64,000 nt of DNA from NCBI GenBank assembly GCA_037447655.1, contig JBBHKE010000750.1, positions 36,930-100,929 of the forward strand. The letters are read 5' to 3'. The position numbers and the translations under genes were made by a program. A model generated the notes under the pieces. It did no database searches, had not been told where the DNA came from, and was given only the letters and a program-made list of their open reading frames with translations. The number at the start of each line of letters is the position of its first letter. The stretch's first letter is position 1. Below are positions 24,674-36,792 of this stretch, piece after piece. Origin of the DNA: Zygnema cylindricum. Lineage: Eukaryota > Streptophyta > Zygnematophyceae > Zygnematales > Zygnemataceae.

Positions 24674-25760
24674 TTAGGCAGGTCCCCAAACAAAAGGCAA
24701 TTTTTTTTTGAGAAGGTCATTGAGGGGAGAAGCAATCGTACTAAAATTCAGTACAAAACGACGGTAATAATTGGCTAGTCCGAGGAAAGCCCTCAGACTA
24801 GTGAGATCGGTAGGAACTGGCAGTTTAGTGATCGCCTCTACCTTAGCTTCCAAGGGAGTGATGCCCTCAGCCAAAAAAAAATGGCCGAGATAAGGCACTC
24901 CCTCCGCACCGAAAGTACATTTGGCTGGGTGACACTTCAACCCGACTTTCTTTAACTCGGTGAGGACCCACTCAATATGGCGGGCGTGCTCCTCAACCGT
25001 GGCGGAAGCGATTATCAAGTCATCGATGTAGCACCGGGCAAATTTACATCCACCCAACACCGAATCCATGACTTTTTAAAACACGGCGGGTGCGTTTTTA
25101 AGACCGAAAGGCATGACTGCCCAATCCAACCGACCATCACTACCCCAAAATACAGTTTTATATCGATCTCATTCCTCAGTTACAATCTGGTTAAACCCTT
25201 GACGTAAGTCAAGAATGCTTAAAAACTTTGCACTACCTACATGGTCAAATATTTCCTTCGCTTAAGGCATAGGGTGGCGGTCTTAAATGGTCCTTGCATT
25301 GAGCTCTCGGTAGTCCCCACACATTCTTCGCTCGGTAAATTTTTTGTCGGAATCTTTCTTCCTAGGCATGACTGTGGGGGCGACAAAGGTGGAATCCGAC
25401 CGATAGATTAGACCGGCTTCTTCCAATTTTGCGCATCTTTTGTCCACCATCTCCCATTCCATTTCGGAGAGACGGTGTTTCGGCTTAAAGATAGGTCAAT
25501 CGTCTTCAAGGTCGATTGACATTTTGTAAGTAGAAAGACGTCCAAGGTCATTCATGGAGAAATCAAACGCATCTATACGACGGGTGACTGTGTCACTTAA
25601 TAGTGCTTATTCCGCCTTTGTGAAACTAGAACCGAACTTCCACTTGGGCGTCTTGGGACTCTTGATGATGAAAGATTCCATGGCCTGAGCAAATGCAATT
25701 TGCTCATCGACGATGAGTGAGTGGCCTAACTCGTATTTTACTGGAGTCTGTTGTAAGCAG
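24674..25760 (-). pseudogene. Ty3/Gypsy reverse transcriptase (element B)
   Basis: Element-strand frame with KPKHRLSEMEWEMVDKR (about 25480), RRMCGDYRELNARTI then a stop (about 25290), KEIFDHVGSAKFLSILDLRQ (about 25250-25200), the palm, and an open tail from 25069 with the catalytic YIDD box (about 25027) and SLRAFLGLANYYRRFVLNFS. Two in-frame stops in the fingers/palm region break it, but catalytic Asp residues are kept, in contrast to element A. Confidence 0.9.
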
Positions 25761-25989
25761 TTCACCCAGTGGTGCCAGCTATGCGTCGGAAATGCAACTG
25801 TCTAGTGCGGTGCCGGACCAGGAAACGATAAAATTGTGGATTGAGCGGCTGTATATGCCGCGATTTCCCAGGACATATGACTGGGGTTGAGGAAATTATA
25901 GATGGAGATGTCCTTAACCGCAGGTGTGAGAGAAGGGAACAGAAAAATCTGAAATGGATTTCCCTTGAGACTAGGAGAGGTGCGAGAGG

Positions 25990-27010
25990 AAACAAGACGC
26001 GAAGGAGCCGCCGTATCCCCCCCCCTAGCTGGTTGCACAGAGTGATTCTGTACGTAGCGACCAGCTGCATTGCCGAGACCTAAGACAAATGATAAACACT
26101 GAGGATCCATGACCCTACCCAACAAAGTGCAACGTTGTCTATCCATAAGGCTGGGAGCTGCAGTAGTGCCTGGAATAAAATGCATGAGATGCTCCCGTTC
26201 CGTGGCCGTAGGCTCCTCTAACTCTCCTGTGACATTACTCCGAAGCATGCATGGACTGTTACGAGAGTATGCATGGGAATACGGGTAAGGCACTAAGGTA
26301 GGAAGGACCTTGAGTAGCTGACCTGGTACATTAATGTTGTAATTCGGAGGGTAGTCAGTTTGGACACATGATTCGACTTGGTGAAAGGGAAGCAAAGCGG
26401 TCGTAATGTATGTAGTGGGAGGTCTTAGAAACAAATTAGCCTCACAATGACAACCAACATCGATTAGGTTCGTCCATTTGGAGCGAACTCGATGTGCGAA
26501 GTACCCACGCGAGCATCATCAATAATTAGCGGGGGTCCGATAAGGTGTTTTATGCGCTTATAGTCAGCTAAAAATGTAGGCCGAGGATCATTATAAGCAG
26601 CGTTGTTCTCTAAAATATATCCGCCAGGCTTGGCCATGGTTTGAAGAAAATGAAAGACCCTCAAAAGCTCAAAAAACAATTTGGTACGGGGGTCCGCCAA
26701 ACCAAGACCTTTGCTGGCCCGAGACATGCATTGACACTCCCACCCCCCGATAACAAGGTTTATTGGTTCGACATCCCGTAGATGATGATTACTAAGGATG
26801 CGGATGTCTTGTGGAAGAGCAGTGTGCTTGTGTAGAAAGGCTGACTTTGGAAACAACTGTGGATACTGTGAATGCAGGAGATTACAGTGGTGCAATTGTA
26901 ATTTCCTAGCTAATGCATCAATTTCTACTGCGTAGTAGTGACGGATAAGGAGACCATTCCGTAAACATATAGATCTAAAATAACGACCTCATCCGTATGA
27001 GGACTCAGCT
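25990..27010 (-). pseudogene. C5 cytosine methyltransferase domain of Gypsy element B
   Basis: A methyltransferase catalytic domain between protease and RT. Seen in order: eroded motif I (VVILDLY, about 26980); after a frameshift NGLLIRHYYAVEIDALARKL (motif II, about 26955-26895); LPQDIRIL; motif IV INLVIGGWECQCMSRASKG (about 26770-26715), catalytic Cys kept but the preceding Pro is Glu; GLADPRTKLFFELLRVF (motif V-like); GGYILENN (motif VI, about 26610); after a second frameshift AHRVRSKWTNL (motif VIII-like, about 26480); a target-recognition-sized region of about 90 residues; TATEREHLMHFIPGTTAAP (motif IX, about 26205) and LLGRVMDPQCLSFVLGL (motif X, about 26120). The order resembles DNMT3/DRM-like eukaryotic or phage-like enzymes; the exact clade needs a tree. 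The same insert position in element A points to one ancestral capture. Confidence 0.85.
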
Positions 27011-27356
27011 GTACGGGCTTCCAACTCATAGGAAGGAAGCCCGAAGAATCGTTGGCAACTGTAAGTATAGAAGTGATAGTTGTTAATGGAATAGATAATG
27101 TGGAATTATAAATATTGAGAAATGTGTGAGAATTAATAAGAAAACCCGGTTCCGCAAAGAGCTCGGGTAAGGGAGAACTATCTGGTATAATATCTTCGGT
27201 CGTAAGAGAGTGGAAAATTTCCTCCCCAACGGAGTTCCCCAAAAATGCAGGGAGAGCCGTGGCCGAGTGAGCCAAAGTGGGCAAAGGTCGGCGGGCTAAA
27301 ACGAAAGGGAGGCAGATTTTGTTCTCCGAAAAGTGTGTAGGTAGGTAAAAGAATGT

Positions 27357-28022
27357 TTAGTCGTGCAGGTCCACACCACCACTGACTCGGAATATAACGT
27401 CTTGACCCACCAAACAATCATAGTCGTCACATTTATGGACCAATGCTCTGAACGGCAATTTCAACGGACTCATTTTCGGTTCCCGTCTGAAACCAAAAGA
27501 TGAGCGGATTCTTTGTGATTCCGAGGACCGGCTCCGTGGTCCCAGCCGAAGTAGAAGGCGGGTAGCGGTCACCTGAAACTTGTCTGCTGTCAAACCAAGC
27601 TTGAGCGCAAATTCGGATCCGAGGATCACGGGTTTGGCCCCGGTTTCCATGAGGGGAAGAGTGGGGTGAACACCGTTCACTGAGAATGATCCCCGAGAGT
27701 TATAAAAGAAACTGATGTGGGGGTCGAGATTACGATGCTCTTCCGTAGTTATTGATTGAAATGCTGAGAGACTGCGGTTTAACTGCAGAGCCCTCAAAGC
27801 GGGTGCTACTGCGACCTCATCAACGAAGGGAAAGGCTTTTGGTACATCCTCCAACATTGCTGAATGGATATTGAATCGCTCCTTCACCCGATGAGCCTCG
27901 TGAATGGTGCTATCTAATATGGTCAGTGCCTCTGCTGCAATGGTAGGAGCGGTTTCCGGTAGGGAAGCCAAAGGCTCTTTTGCAAATGAGGGTGGGACAC
28001 GAGAATTTTGTAATTTGCCCAC
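27357..28022 (-). pseudogene. Gypsy aspartic protease region (element B)
   Basis: Open frame of 221 codons. NGVHPTLPLMETGAKPVILG (about 27675-27620) matches the active-site region of retropepsins, which normally reads D-T/S-G-A; here Glu replaces the catalytic Asp. DCLVGQDVIFRVSGGVDLHD (about 27420-27360) matches the C-terminal end of Gypsy proteases. The upstream half may be capsid-protease linker. Confidence 0.65.
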
Positions 28023-28095
28023 TCGGTTATGGAGGTGGATTGGCCGGTTCCTTGTGAGGAGGTTTCAACCGCTCATGGGCGTCCCACCACGATAT

Positions 28096-29144
28096 CTACA
28101 TCTCATACTCTACCGCGTATTGAGCCGCTTGCTCAAAGGTGAATTTCAGTCCATACATTTGGCTAAGGTGGTTTTGGATAAACCTCTTCGATGGGCCTAG
28201 AAACTGTCCCACAATTTTTTGGACAGCCTCCGCATCAGACATGAGGTCCGGCAATGCCTCTCGCAGAGTTTCCATCCGAGCCCGCAAGGCAAGAGCAGTT
28301 TCACTTGGCTTGTGCTCGAAGTTCATCAACTCTTTGATCTGATCAGGATTTTGCATTTGATACGCCTCTTGGAGGATGTCAAACATGATTGACAAAGGGT
28401 CACGTAAGGGAATGGAGACCCCCGCTTTAGCTGGGACCGCCGCTCGGGCAGCCACTGTATACTGACGAGGAACCTAGGGGATAGCTGGATGGAACTCGTC
28501 CCCATTGGCATCTAATACCGACGGTATCGCGGCTTGATATGGGGTATCCACCGACCGAGGACTTCTGGTAACCCCGAAAAGGGAGCCACATACTCTGTCA
28601 TCGCAAGAACATCCTCGTACTTGTGAGTGTAGAGAGTGAGGGCCGTACCACGGAGGTATCAACCGAGAAGGGAAAAGGCGACACGGAGGTCAAACCTATC
28701 TTGATATCCAAATGCTAGATCCCTCATTTTCGTACCGTATAGCATCCGGAAATGTGATAAAGACATGGTGTCTTTCAATCCAGAAAAGAAGAATTGCATC
28801 CTACCCATGGATCCCTTTGAAAAGGAAGCCATGTCGTAAAGAGAAGGATGAGCCGGTTGTGCCAAAGCTGGGCTGGAAAGGAACCTACGAGTTTGAGGAG
28901 TGGGAAAGGTTTCCTCCGGAGAGTCTTCTTCGGTCCCCTCTAGGTATGACCTAGATGAAACCGAGGACAATGATGACGTAGATGTAAGACCAGACCACAC
29001 TGACTGCGATCTGCGATCTGCAATTGGATCGGATGTGGTCAACGATTCGGGAAAATCTAAAGGATTTAATTGCGAAGGACGATACAGTGTACCACCGCCG
29101 GTGGACCCGAATAAATAAGGAAGGTTTTCCCAACCTGTGGGCAT
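28096..29144 (-). pseudogene. Gypsy gag region (element B)
   Basis: Three adjacent minus-strand pieces: 29144-28659 (Ser/Thr-rich N-terminal part starting MPTGWENLPYLFGSTGGG), 28662-28474 and 28455-28096. The last one (IKELMNFEHKPSETALALRA, then GQFLGPSKRFIQNHLSQMYG) has the helical pattern of a retrotransposon capsid. Frames shift between pieces. No CCHC zinc knuckle seen. The ATG near 29144 is the likely polyprotein start. Confidence 0.65.
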
Positions 29145-29959
29145 AAACCAAGGGGAAAACCCTGACTACAATACTGAACTGTTTTGCACGACTTAACCGA
29201 GATGCAACACGTGTCAGACCAGTCCACTCGTCCAGTCAACACACTCAGTCACTATCAAGACCCGATGGTCATATCTAGCAAGAATCCGGTTTACCAAAAC
29301 CTCTACCATGCAAACAGTTGGTAAGGCCAAAGGACCAGATCTATAAAAACAAGAAAATTGCTATCCAAACACCCTTGGGTGCAGATTTACAACAACATAG
29401 CCGGGAAAAAGTCTACAGAGTGCCACCCACGGCAAGGTCTAGCAAGAAATCCCACTCCAAAAAGTCACAGAAAATCCAAGGCCAATTAGGGGCAGATATC
29501 ATGCAGGGAAAGCAGGGAAATGCAAATGCTCAATTAGAAAGGTTCACGATAGAACCAATCAACACCGCCCCCCTACACGCGTGTCCACACTAAATCGGAA
29601 CGCTCTTGTACCCGCAAGGCATCGACTACTTACAGACACCTATAGTACTCTGGTGAGCACTAAGGGTGAACCGAACTTGTTCGAAGCAAGTCGGGTTTTG
29701 CAAAGCTCCGTGGGATAGAATTCGCTCCACCAAATTCGCTCCGAGCAACGACTCCCAAAATAACCCTCTATACCGTGAAGATGTGCGACGTGGAATGTTA
29801 GGGAACCAATAGAAGGGGAAAAATAAGGTTGGGTGGAAAAAAAGTAACCAAGAAGAATCACAAATGCGATATATAGAAAAAGGGTGTTAGAATAAAGTCG
29901 GAGGCCGCTCAAACTCCATTTATACAGCCAAACTGGTGACCACAGTAATCCAAAGCCAG

Positions 29960-30205
29960 CAGCCAACCCTAATTCCACTGAAAAAATCCTAATTCCAAAG
30001 CCAAACCCTAATTCTAGACTGCCAAAACTCAAAATCTACAGCCAAAGAATATAAGGATACCGACCTAAGGACTAGAATAAAAAGGAATAAACCCTAAATC
30101 TGCTGCAACCCTAATTTTTGCAGCCCAAAAAGCTTAATTCTGCCACCAAACCCTAATTCTGCAGATTAACCCTAAATTTGATGCAAAATTTCGGTTTAAC
30201 CCTAA
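29960..30205. repeat. cluster of telo-box motifs (AACCCTAAW)
   Basis: AACCCTAA-type motifs at about 29967, 30004, 30092, 30109, 30151, 30168 and 30199, mostly followed by TTCTGC or ATTTG. Irregular spacing excludes a true telomere array. A second cluster precedes the nCBP gene at 59626-59897. Confidence 0.75.
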
Positions 30206-31025
30206 AGCAAAGAAATATAGTTGCAACAAAATAAGAGACAAAGATTGAAAGAAAAAAATAGCGGAAACAAAAACAAAACGTTTTTTTTTTTTTTTTCATT
30301 TTTTGTAAAATAAAATTTATATTTTTAATATATTTTTTTTTTTATTTTAGAGCCTTTTGGACAAGAATACTAAGCCGCAAGGTAGCCACTAGGCTCTTGG
30401 GTCTTCAACGTATTCTTTACAAGAGTTGTCTCAAAGGAAAGTAGCGAAGCAAAATTAACGCTTTCAACCAAACCAAGAAATTCGGATTCGGTAAAAAAAA
30501 AACACTTTTACAAGACAACCGAAATGCCACACAAACAAATACACTCAAACAAACCGTCCAGTTGTCCGGAGAACAACGCAGCCCAATAAAAGATGCCACG
30601 CCTCAAGCATCCATCTCCAACAATCGCCAAAAAAGACAAATTTGGAGGGAAACCTTCCGGACTTGGCCGAAGCCGTGTGGATTAAAAACGAGGCACAACA
30701 CAAGGAGAGAAAATCCGTACTAACTAGAATCTATCGCTAGCTAACAAGAAGAAAAGGAAATGGTGGGCAATCGGTGGGAAGGAGGAAGCAAGAAAACAGC
30801 TCCGCCTCCAAGAGAAAATTCTTGTCCAAAAGCTATAAATTCTAAGTCTAAAAATGGACTAAGTAAGACTAAACTAAGCCTAGCGCGAAACTAGCCTACG
30901 TCTAGTCTAGTTTACATGAATGAAACTACTTAAGATGTTGGCCAATAGGCGGCCAACATCGTCTGACGTACGTCTAACAAAATCCACAATCCAAGGGTTA
31001 AAACCCTCCCTATCTACATGCATGC

Positions 31026-31045
31026 GTGAACCCACGTGGGTTCAC
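31026..31045. repeat. perfect 20-bp palindrome
   Basis: GTGAACCCACGTGGGTTCAC reads the same on both strands and has a CACGTG core. It shares GTGAACCCAC with the hairpin at 12435-12465. Confidence 0.9.
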
Positions 31046-31374
31046 AACTTTAAATAATAAAAATACATTGAAGCGCCACCAACGCTCCCGAAAATCGCGC
31101 TTCGTCGCAAAATGATATTTGGCGTCTTTACTCCAAAATCGCGCACGTACGGACGAAACGAAACATACCGCACGAAATACTCCAGGAAATGGCGACGCGT
31201 CGCCCAAACGATATTTGCGAAAGTACCATCAAGATCGTGTACCTACAAAATGAATCGAAACAAACAGTACGCATGAAATCAGTATATGCTCAATTAGACG
31301 CGTATGCGAATCGCGTACATGTCACAAAAAAGTGAACCGACATGACACCGCACGTGCGAACGAAACTTATATAT

Positions 31375-31506
31375 GCGTGCCGAAATATCGCGTGTACATG
31401 CATAATATCGTTCGCGCACGTTGGATAACTCGCGTGCGTGCACGATATCGTGCATGCGTGCGAAATGTCGTGCACGCGTGCTACCGATACCATGCGGCAT
31501 GACAAC
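31375..31506. repeat. 20-bp tandem repeat, second array
   Basis: Six units related to TGCGTGCRHAATATCGTGCA followed by the exit sequence ACCATGCGGCATGA shared with 22319-22430. It abuts the right half of a TA-MITE (31507-31801), where other MITE copies have non-repetitive sequence. Confidence 0.75.
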
Positions 31507-31801
31507 AACATCGTCGTCAGTGTGAACATTACTTGACATTCAACGCGACAAATAGAGCTAACGTCATAATGGCGTCAAACTATACGGACTGACAGTTTTT
31601 GTACAGCTACGTAAGTTACGTTCATAATTACAGCGCGAATAATTATTGCCGATATAACCCAATATAGAGTACTTTAATAAATAAGAGTAAACTTCCTCTA
31701 TGAAAAACTTATATCACATAAATTAGTGTTCATAACTCTAATTGTTTTTTTTGTTTTTTTACTCTAATTTTTTCTTCACTCTGCTTATTATTCGCGGTGT
31801 A
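31507..31801. mobile_element. right half of long-family TA-MITE
   Basis: From CATCGTCGTCAGTGTGAAC to TTCGCGGTG-TA it matches the right part of the MITE at 9221-9841. The left half is missing and is replaced by the 20-bp array. Confidence 0.8.
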
Positions 31802-32815
31802 CTATCGCAATGTACATGGTATTGTACCATATTGTACCCAAAATCGTTAACGATTTGTTTGAAAAATGTAACGGCTAAAGCAAAATTACGAAAAAAGGAG
31901 AAACGATTAACATTTTACATAACGACCGACACTATTAAACGTCACGACTGTTAAATTCCAACCTGGCAGCAGAAATAAATCATTGTATACAATTTATGAA
32001 CCCAATGCAAAATATTATTTGAATAAGTAATGCGGAAATAAGTTGAAACGACAGAAACAAATGAGGCATGAACCGAAATTACACCGTACAAATCCGCTAA
32101 TAAATTTAGTTGAAACCACACTTTTTGAATGATAGTCAACAGTCAATTGAAACAAAAGAAATGTATGATAAATGAAAACCATATAGGGGCGCAATCGTCC
32201 ACTCAAACGACACGAAGAAACGAAACGACAAAACAACTCGTATCACGCGACAGAAGTTAACATCTAATAAATATGTTTAATGTAAAAGACAAAATTTTAC
32301 GCTAAATCCTCGTATGTTACGGGTATATTAATTATTTGCTTTCAAAATCTATGGCGGAAAGGTTCATGTATGTAGAAGAAGATGATGAAGCCAAGTGGAT
32401 AGTTTAATTCACATTTTGTTCATGAAAGGGGTTTGATTAAGCGAAAAAAATTCACATTAATTTGAGCATTCGATCTCAAGCTAATGAACGATATGAATAA
32501 ATGGACTGAATATATAATGTTGTATTAAATACTTTAATGTTAAATTTAGAATACATATTAAACCATTAGCATTATTCAACCATTATTTATTTTAACAGCA
32601 TACTAATGGTTTTTGTTTATTTTATATTAAAGTAATGCATATGTATTTTTTATAATTGATTTATCAATAAATATTATTACAAAAGAAAAAAAAAAAAGTC
32701 AAACAATATAAATAACCACAATACAACCTTGATCACATAAAAAAAACAAAAGAAACAAATGTAAACATAACAAAAAAGATAATAAGAAAATAAGAAAAAA
32801 CATCAGACATAATTA
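31802..32815. other. unassigned AT-rich sequence
   Basis: No gene seen. The segment AGTTAACATCTAATAAATAT at about 32254 recurs at about 35639, followed in both by a distant ACGGGTATGTTACG-like motif, so both sites probably belong to one old dispersed repeat. Confidence 0.4.
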
Positions 32816-33425
32816 GGATTCAACCAACTAAGTCCAAAGACCCAAAAGGTTGGAACAACATCCTTATTAGCTCAATGGCTGACTAACACTACAAACACGT
32901 AATTTTTTTAAACTTTTTGACACTTAAAATATGTTGATTACTTTAAGTACTTTTTTTGTCTTCAATCAAGCAACTTAGTTGAAGACCCAGATGGTTGCAC
33001 ACACATCATTATCAGATCAAAGTTTTACTAACATCATAATCACTTAATATTTATTAATTTGCATTGTTTATTATAGTAGATTGATTACTTTGAGTACTTT
33101 GTTTTTTTTTTTTTTTTTTGGTAATCAACCAACTTAGTCCTAAGACTTAGAAGGTTGCATAAACATCACTATCAGCTTGGAGGCTGACCAACATTACAAA
33201 AACTTGTTTTTATCTATTATATTTGTTTGTTAGATTAAATTGTTACTTTGAATATATATATATATATATATTTTTTTTTGATCAACCAACTTAGTCAAAA
33301 GACCAAAAAAGTTTACGAACATAATTATCAGCTCAAAAGTTGACCAACATTACAAACATTGGAATATATTTTTTTTAAATACAACAAAAATACTTTGACT
33401 ACTTTGTTCGGTTATACTTGATTAC
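32816..33425. repeat. about 150-bp tandem repeat, four diverged copies
   Basis: The anchor CAACCAACTTAGTC and the later GACCAACATTACAAA segment recur at about 32822, 32965, 33127 and 33283, spacing 143, 162 and 156. Poly-T and a (TA)n run at about 33256-33271 account for the length differences. Confidence 0.8.
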
Positions 33426-33429
33426 TTTG

Positions 33430-35996
33430 TTTTTTTTATGATGTTTCTTGCAAGTAAGCAAGTATTACTGATATTTTTGTTTATGTGGGAAGATCATGAC
33501 AAATACTTTGTTTCTTATAGCATAAAAGATTTTAATAGCTAAAAAAAAAATTATAGAACCTTAAATTGGGTATTAATCAAACCCCTATAAACCTTTAATC
33601 ACGTAATGATAATGTGCTAAACAAGCCCCTAAAACCCTTATACACGTATTTTTGAGAAAAATAGTATATACTGATATAGATAAATATATAATATATATAT
33701 ATAAAAAGCTATATATATATATATATAAAAAAAAAACGGAAAAAATGTTTGTTGTCCTAATTCTAGAAAACAATAACACTCTAATAATATCGATGCTTGT
33801 TGAAATTTGATTATTTTAAGTCTTTTGTTTTTCGTCATATTAAGATGAGTCTTTGCTTTCAATCTATATGAAAAGAAAAACCAAAGTTAAGATTTTCTAT
33901 ATATTTCTCAAAAAACCAAAGCTAGGCGTCTGTATACATGACTGTTATAACAATATGAGTTTTACAAGACAAATACTAGCTGTTATGTTTTTGAAAAAAA
34001 TGAAGCACAAGTTTATTAAATTTTGATTTTTGAAAGTGTAATGTTCAAAAAAATAAAATTTATTTGTTAATTTTAATGAGAAGAGATTCTTACCTTTATT
34101 TGTTTAGGAATTATTGTAGCAGTTTTTTCAAAACTGTCCAATTTGTAATGGAATTTGTTTTGAAAATTTTTTAGGAAGACCTGCATAACAAAAAAAAAAT
34201 TGTCATTTTTTTTTAAGATTGTTAATTTTTTTTCATTTGCAGGAAAAAAAAATTGAAATTGATCATACCTTAACAGTAAATGTTCCTTCATATGATTCCA
34301 AAATAGAATCTTTAACAGTTTTTGTTAACTTTGTCGTTTATTCGTTGCAGGTGATTCCACTTCGGGCCAGTATTGTTGGTGAGAAGATCTTTCCATATCA
34401 AACTTCATTACGTATACAAAAAGAGTATTTTTTTTTTTTTAATTATTGAAAAAACATGAACTTGACCACAACTTCCCCAAACTTTATCAACAGACATATA
34501 AGTTTGATAATGATTAATGTCTATAAATTGAATTCCATGTCCACAACTATTAAAAATAGCATGCTCATCCCGATGACAAAATAAATAACTATTTATTACC
34601 TTTTTTACATAAGAATATTTAGACTCATTGCGAACAATAATAGAGAAAGAGCATGAAACAAACAATTCCCATACCCTGTAACATGTAATCAAAAAAGAGG
34701 AATTTGTGCCATAATAAGCTTACCTAAAATATATCTCTCAAAGTCGAAAAAAAAACACTTAGGCCTGAATAACAAAAAATAAATAAACATTAATAAATAA
34801 ATGAAAAAATAAAAACAATATGATTTTAATACAAACTTTCCCAAACATGTAAAAATAAGGAAATCAAAAAAACAAAATAGGATTAATTGAAAAAGTAAAA
34901 CAAAAATATACATTAAAAAAAAAATATATATATATAAGATAAACTTCACAGAAACCATTGTAAATCATTTAATATGTAAAAAACCACTTACTGAATATTT
35001 CAAGCCTTCGCAAATGAATGGAAAGAGTGACAATTCGTAAAGTATAAAGAAAATTAAAAATAGACGAGGAACAAGATCAAATTCAAGAGAAAAAAGAAAG
35101 AAGATGGCAGGTAATGGTAATCTCTATACAAAAATTGTATACCTTTGGTCGCAAGTCGGAAAAACTTTAAATAGGTCGATTCTCTATTTGTCTGCGCAGC
35201 CGAAATGGCGAGCTCTAAACGGCGACAGCTTCAACGACAGCTACATCGATAAAATGTCCGAAATGGCGACAACTTCATCGACTGCTACAGCGACGACATG
35301 TAAGAAAATATGACAACTTCAGCAACAATTACACTACAGCTTCAACGACAACTGCACTATAGTATAGCGACGACGACAAAGTGATCGCAACAGTTGACCC
35401 GCGGCCGACGACGTCAAGGTGGCCATGACAGGTACCAGGATGACGTCGATGCGAGTTAACTATACCAAGTAAGTGAAACGATATCGCAGCGACGGCGATG
35501 AGAACAGGCGGTAGCGACTGCAACGACAAAAGCGACGGTATAAACAAAAATTAACGTATTTTTTGGATACCGCATACGGCGCCGTCGATGTGGACATAAA
35601 GACATGAATCGACGGACTAAATAGAAACACGCAACAAAAGTTAACATCTAATAAATATATTTTATGAGAACGATAAAATTCAACAAATCGCGACAAGTGT
35701 AAACTACCCTATTTTTTCGGTAATCGTTTTACGTTATGAAGTATATGGTGCGTCAAAAAGTCAACCAGGCGTCGACGCATGTAATCTAGATACGATTCGT
35801 CACGCAAATCTCGACGACAATGATTTATTCTTTCACAATACGGGTATGTTACGACCTGACAAAAAAGACGTCATACCATGCAACTATCGCGTAACACCAT
35901 GCCATGTTGTCGTGTTCTCAAAATCCATACAGTATGGTGCTGAACCATTATATCTGTGATGGCGTCAAATAAGATGTTCGAACATAATAGGTACAG
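33430..35996. other. AT-rich unassigned sequence
   Basis: Very AT-rich to about 35100 with a (TA)n stretch near 33685-33730. The part at 35180-35560 contains degenerate CGACAGCTTCAACGACA-like repetition. No coding exon or RNA gene recognised. Confidence 0.4.
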
Positions 35997-36559
35997 TACA
36001 CCGCCAATCGCTATTAGCGTATTGAACACTAATTCGGTCCTACTTTTTTTTTCCAAATTCTTAAATAGCATAAATTATTATGTTTTATCCTTTACGCTAT
36101 TTAGGGGTTTTTGTCCAATTAGCGTAAAAACGAAAATACGTTGTCATTTAAATAGTCTGGTGTACGGTCAGTGTCAGACCGTACAAAATTTGACCTTTTT
36201 AAGGGAAAAAGTACAGTTAATGAGTTTTAGTAACTGCGGACGCATGAGAATATGCGCTCTAAAAAAGGGATGAAATAGGGTTGTCAAAAATGACGTTCGC
36301 ACATATTTATCTGACAACCGCGTTTCGACAGTGTGAACGTACGATCTGTGTACGATTTGTCAGATTCTGTTCAAGTAACTATATTAGTGTAAGCATGTTT
36401 GCGACCGACATTATTTTTTTCAAAGACCCAAATTAGCATAAGTAAACAATGAGAATGTATGTTTTTTTTGAAAATTCTCAAATTCCTAATTAACGTAAAT
36501 CATTGTAATTATTCCTATACGCTAAAAAAACCTGTACGTTAATAGCGATTGGCGATGTA
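35997..36559. mobile_element. TA-MITE, CCAATCGCTATTAGCG family (559 bp)
   Basis: Termini CACCGCCAATCGCTATTAGC and inverse (one mismatch, GGCGATG), flanked by TA. First of three MITEs in a row; only one C separates its right TA from the left TA of the next. Confidence 0.88.
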
Positions 36560-36560
36560 C

Positions 36561-36777
36561 TACACCGTGAATCGTTATTCGCGTAAAGGTTTCTTTAGCG
36601 TATAGGAACAATTACCGTCATTTACGCTAATTGAGAATTTGGAAATTTTCAACGAAATCGTTAATTCTAATTAGGAATTAGGGTTTTTTTTAAATAGTAT
36701 GGATAATTCTATTTGAGAATAAAAAAAAAAGGTTACCATAAATAGGGTCCATTACGCCAATACCGATTCACGGTGTA
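36561..36777. mobile_element. TA-MITE, short family (213 bp)
   Basis: Begins CACCGTGAATCG and ends CGATTCACGGTG, TA on both sides. Interior matches the MITEs at 11347-11568 and 50661-50869. Confidence 0.88.
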
Positions 36778-36792
36778 TCGCATTATACATGG

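Larger units (their letters stand above)
22622..29150 (-). mobile_element. Ty3/Gypsy retroelement B with methyltransferase and PHD finger
   Basis: Minus-strand element with the order gag (29144-28096), protease (28022-27357), C5 methyltransferase (about 27010-25990), RT (25760-24674), RNase H (24660-24200), integrase (24110-22910), PHD finger (22814-22680), polypurine G-run (22631-22623). Domain order and sequence are Ty3/Gypsy. It is better preserved than element A but has in-frame stops in RT and RNase H, frameshifts in the methyltransferase, and loss of the integrase zinc cysteines. The 3' LTR should start near 22622 (minus strand TATAAGGGTCACTTCACG); a matching 5' LTR was not found. Confidence 0.9.
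29150..31370. other. leader-like and unassigned sequence upstream of element B gag
   Basis: On the element strand this precedes gag. It contains seven or more AACCCTAA/TTAGGGTT telo-box motifs (29960-30205), poly-A/T blocks near 30280-30340 and a palindrome at 31026-31045. It may include a diverged 5' LTR, but no matching 3' copy was found. Confidence 0.4.

Noticed and set aside
22622-29150. Element B as an intact, active retroelement
   Set aside because: In-frame stops in RT and RNase H, at least two frameshifts in the methyltransferase, lost integrase zinc cysteines and no paired LTRs found.
32816-33425. Regular repeats as a CRISPR-like array
   Set aside because: Eukaryotic context, diverged 150-bp tandem units and no constant repeat-spacer pattern; the other arrays in the window fail for the same reason.
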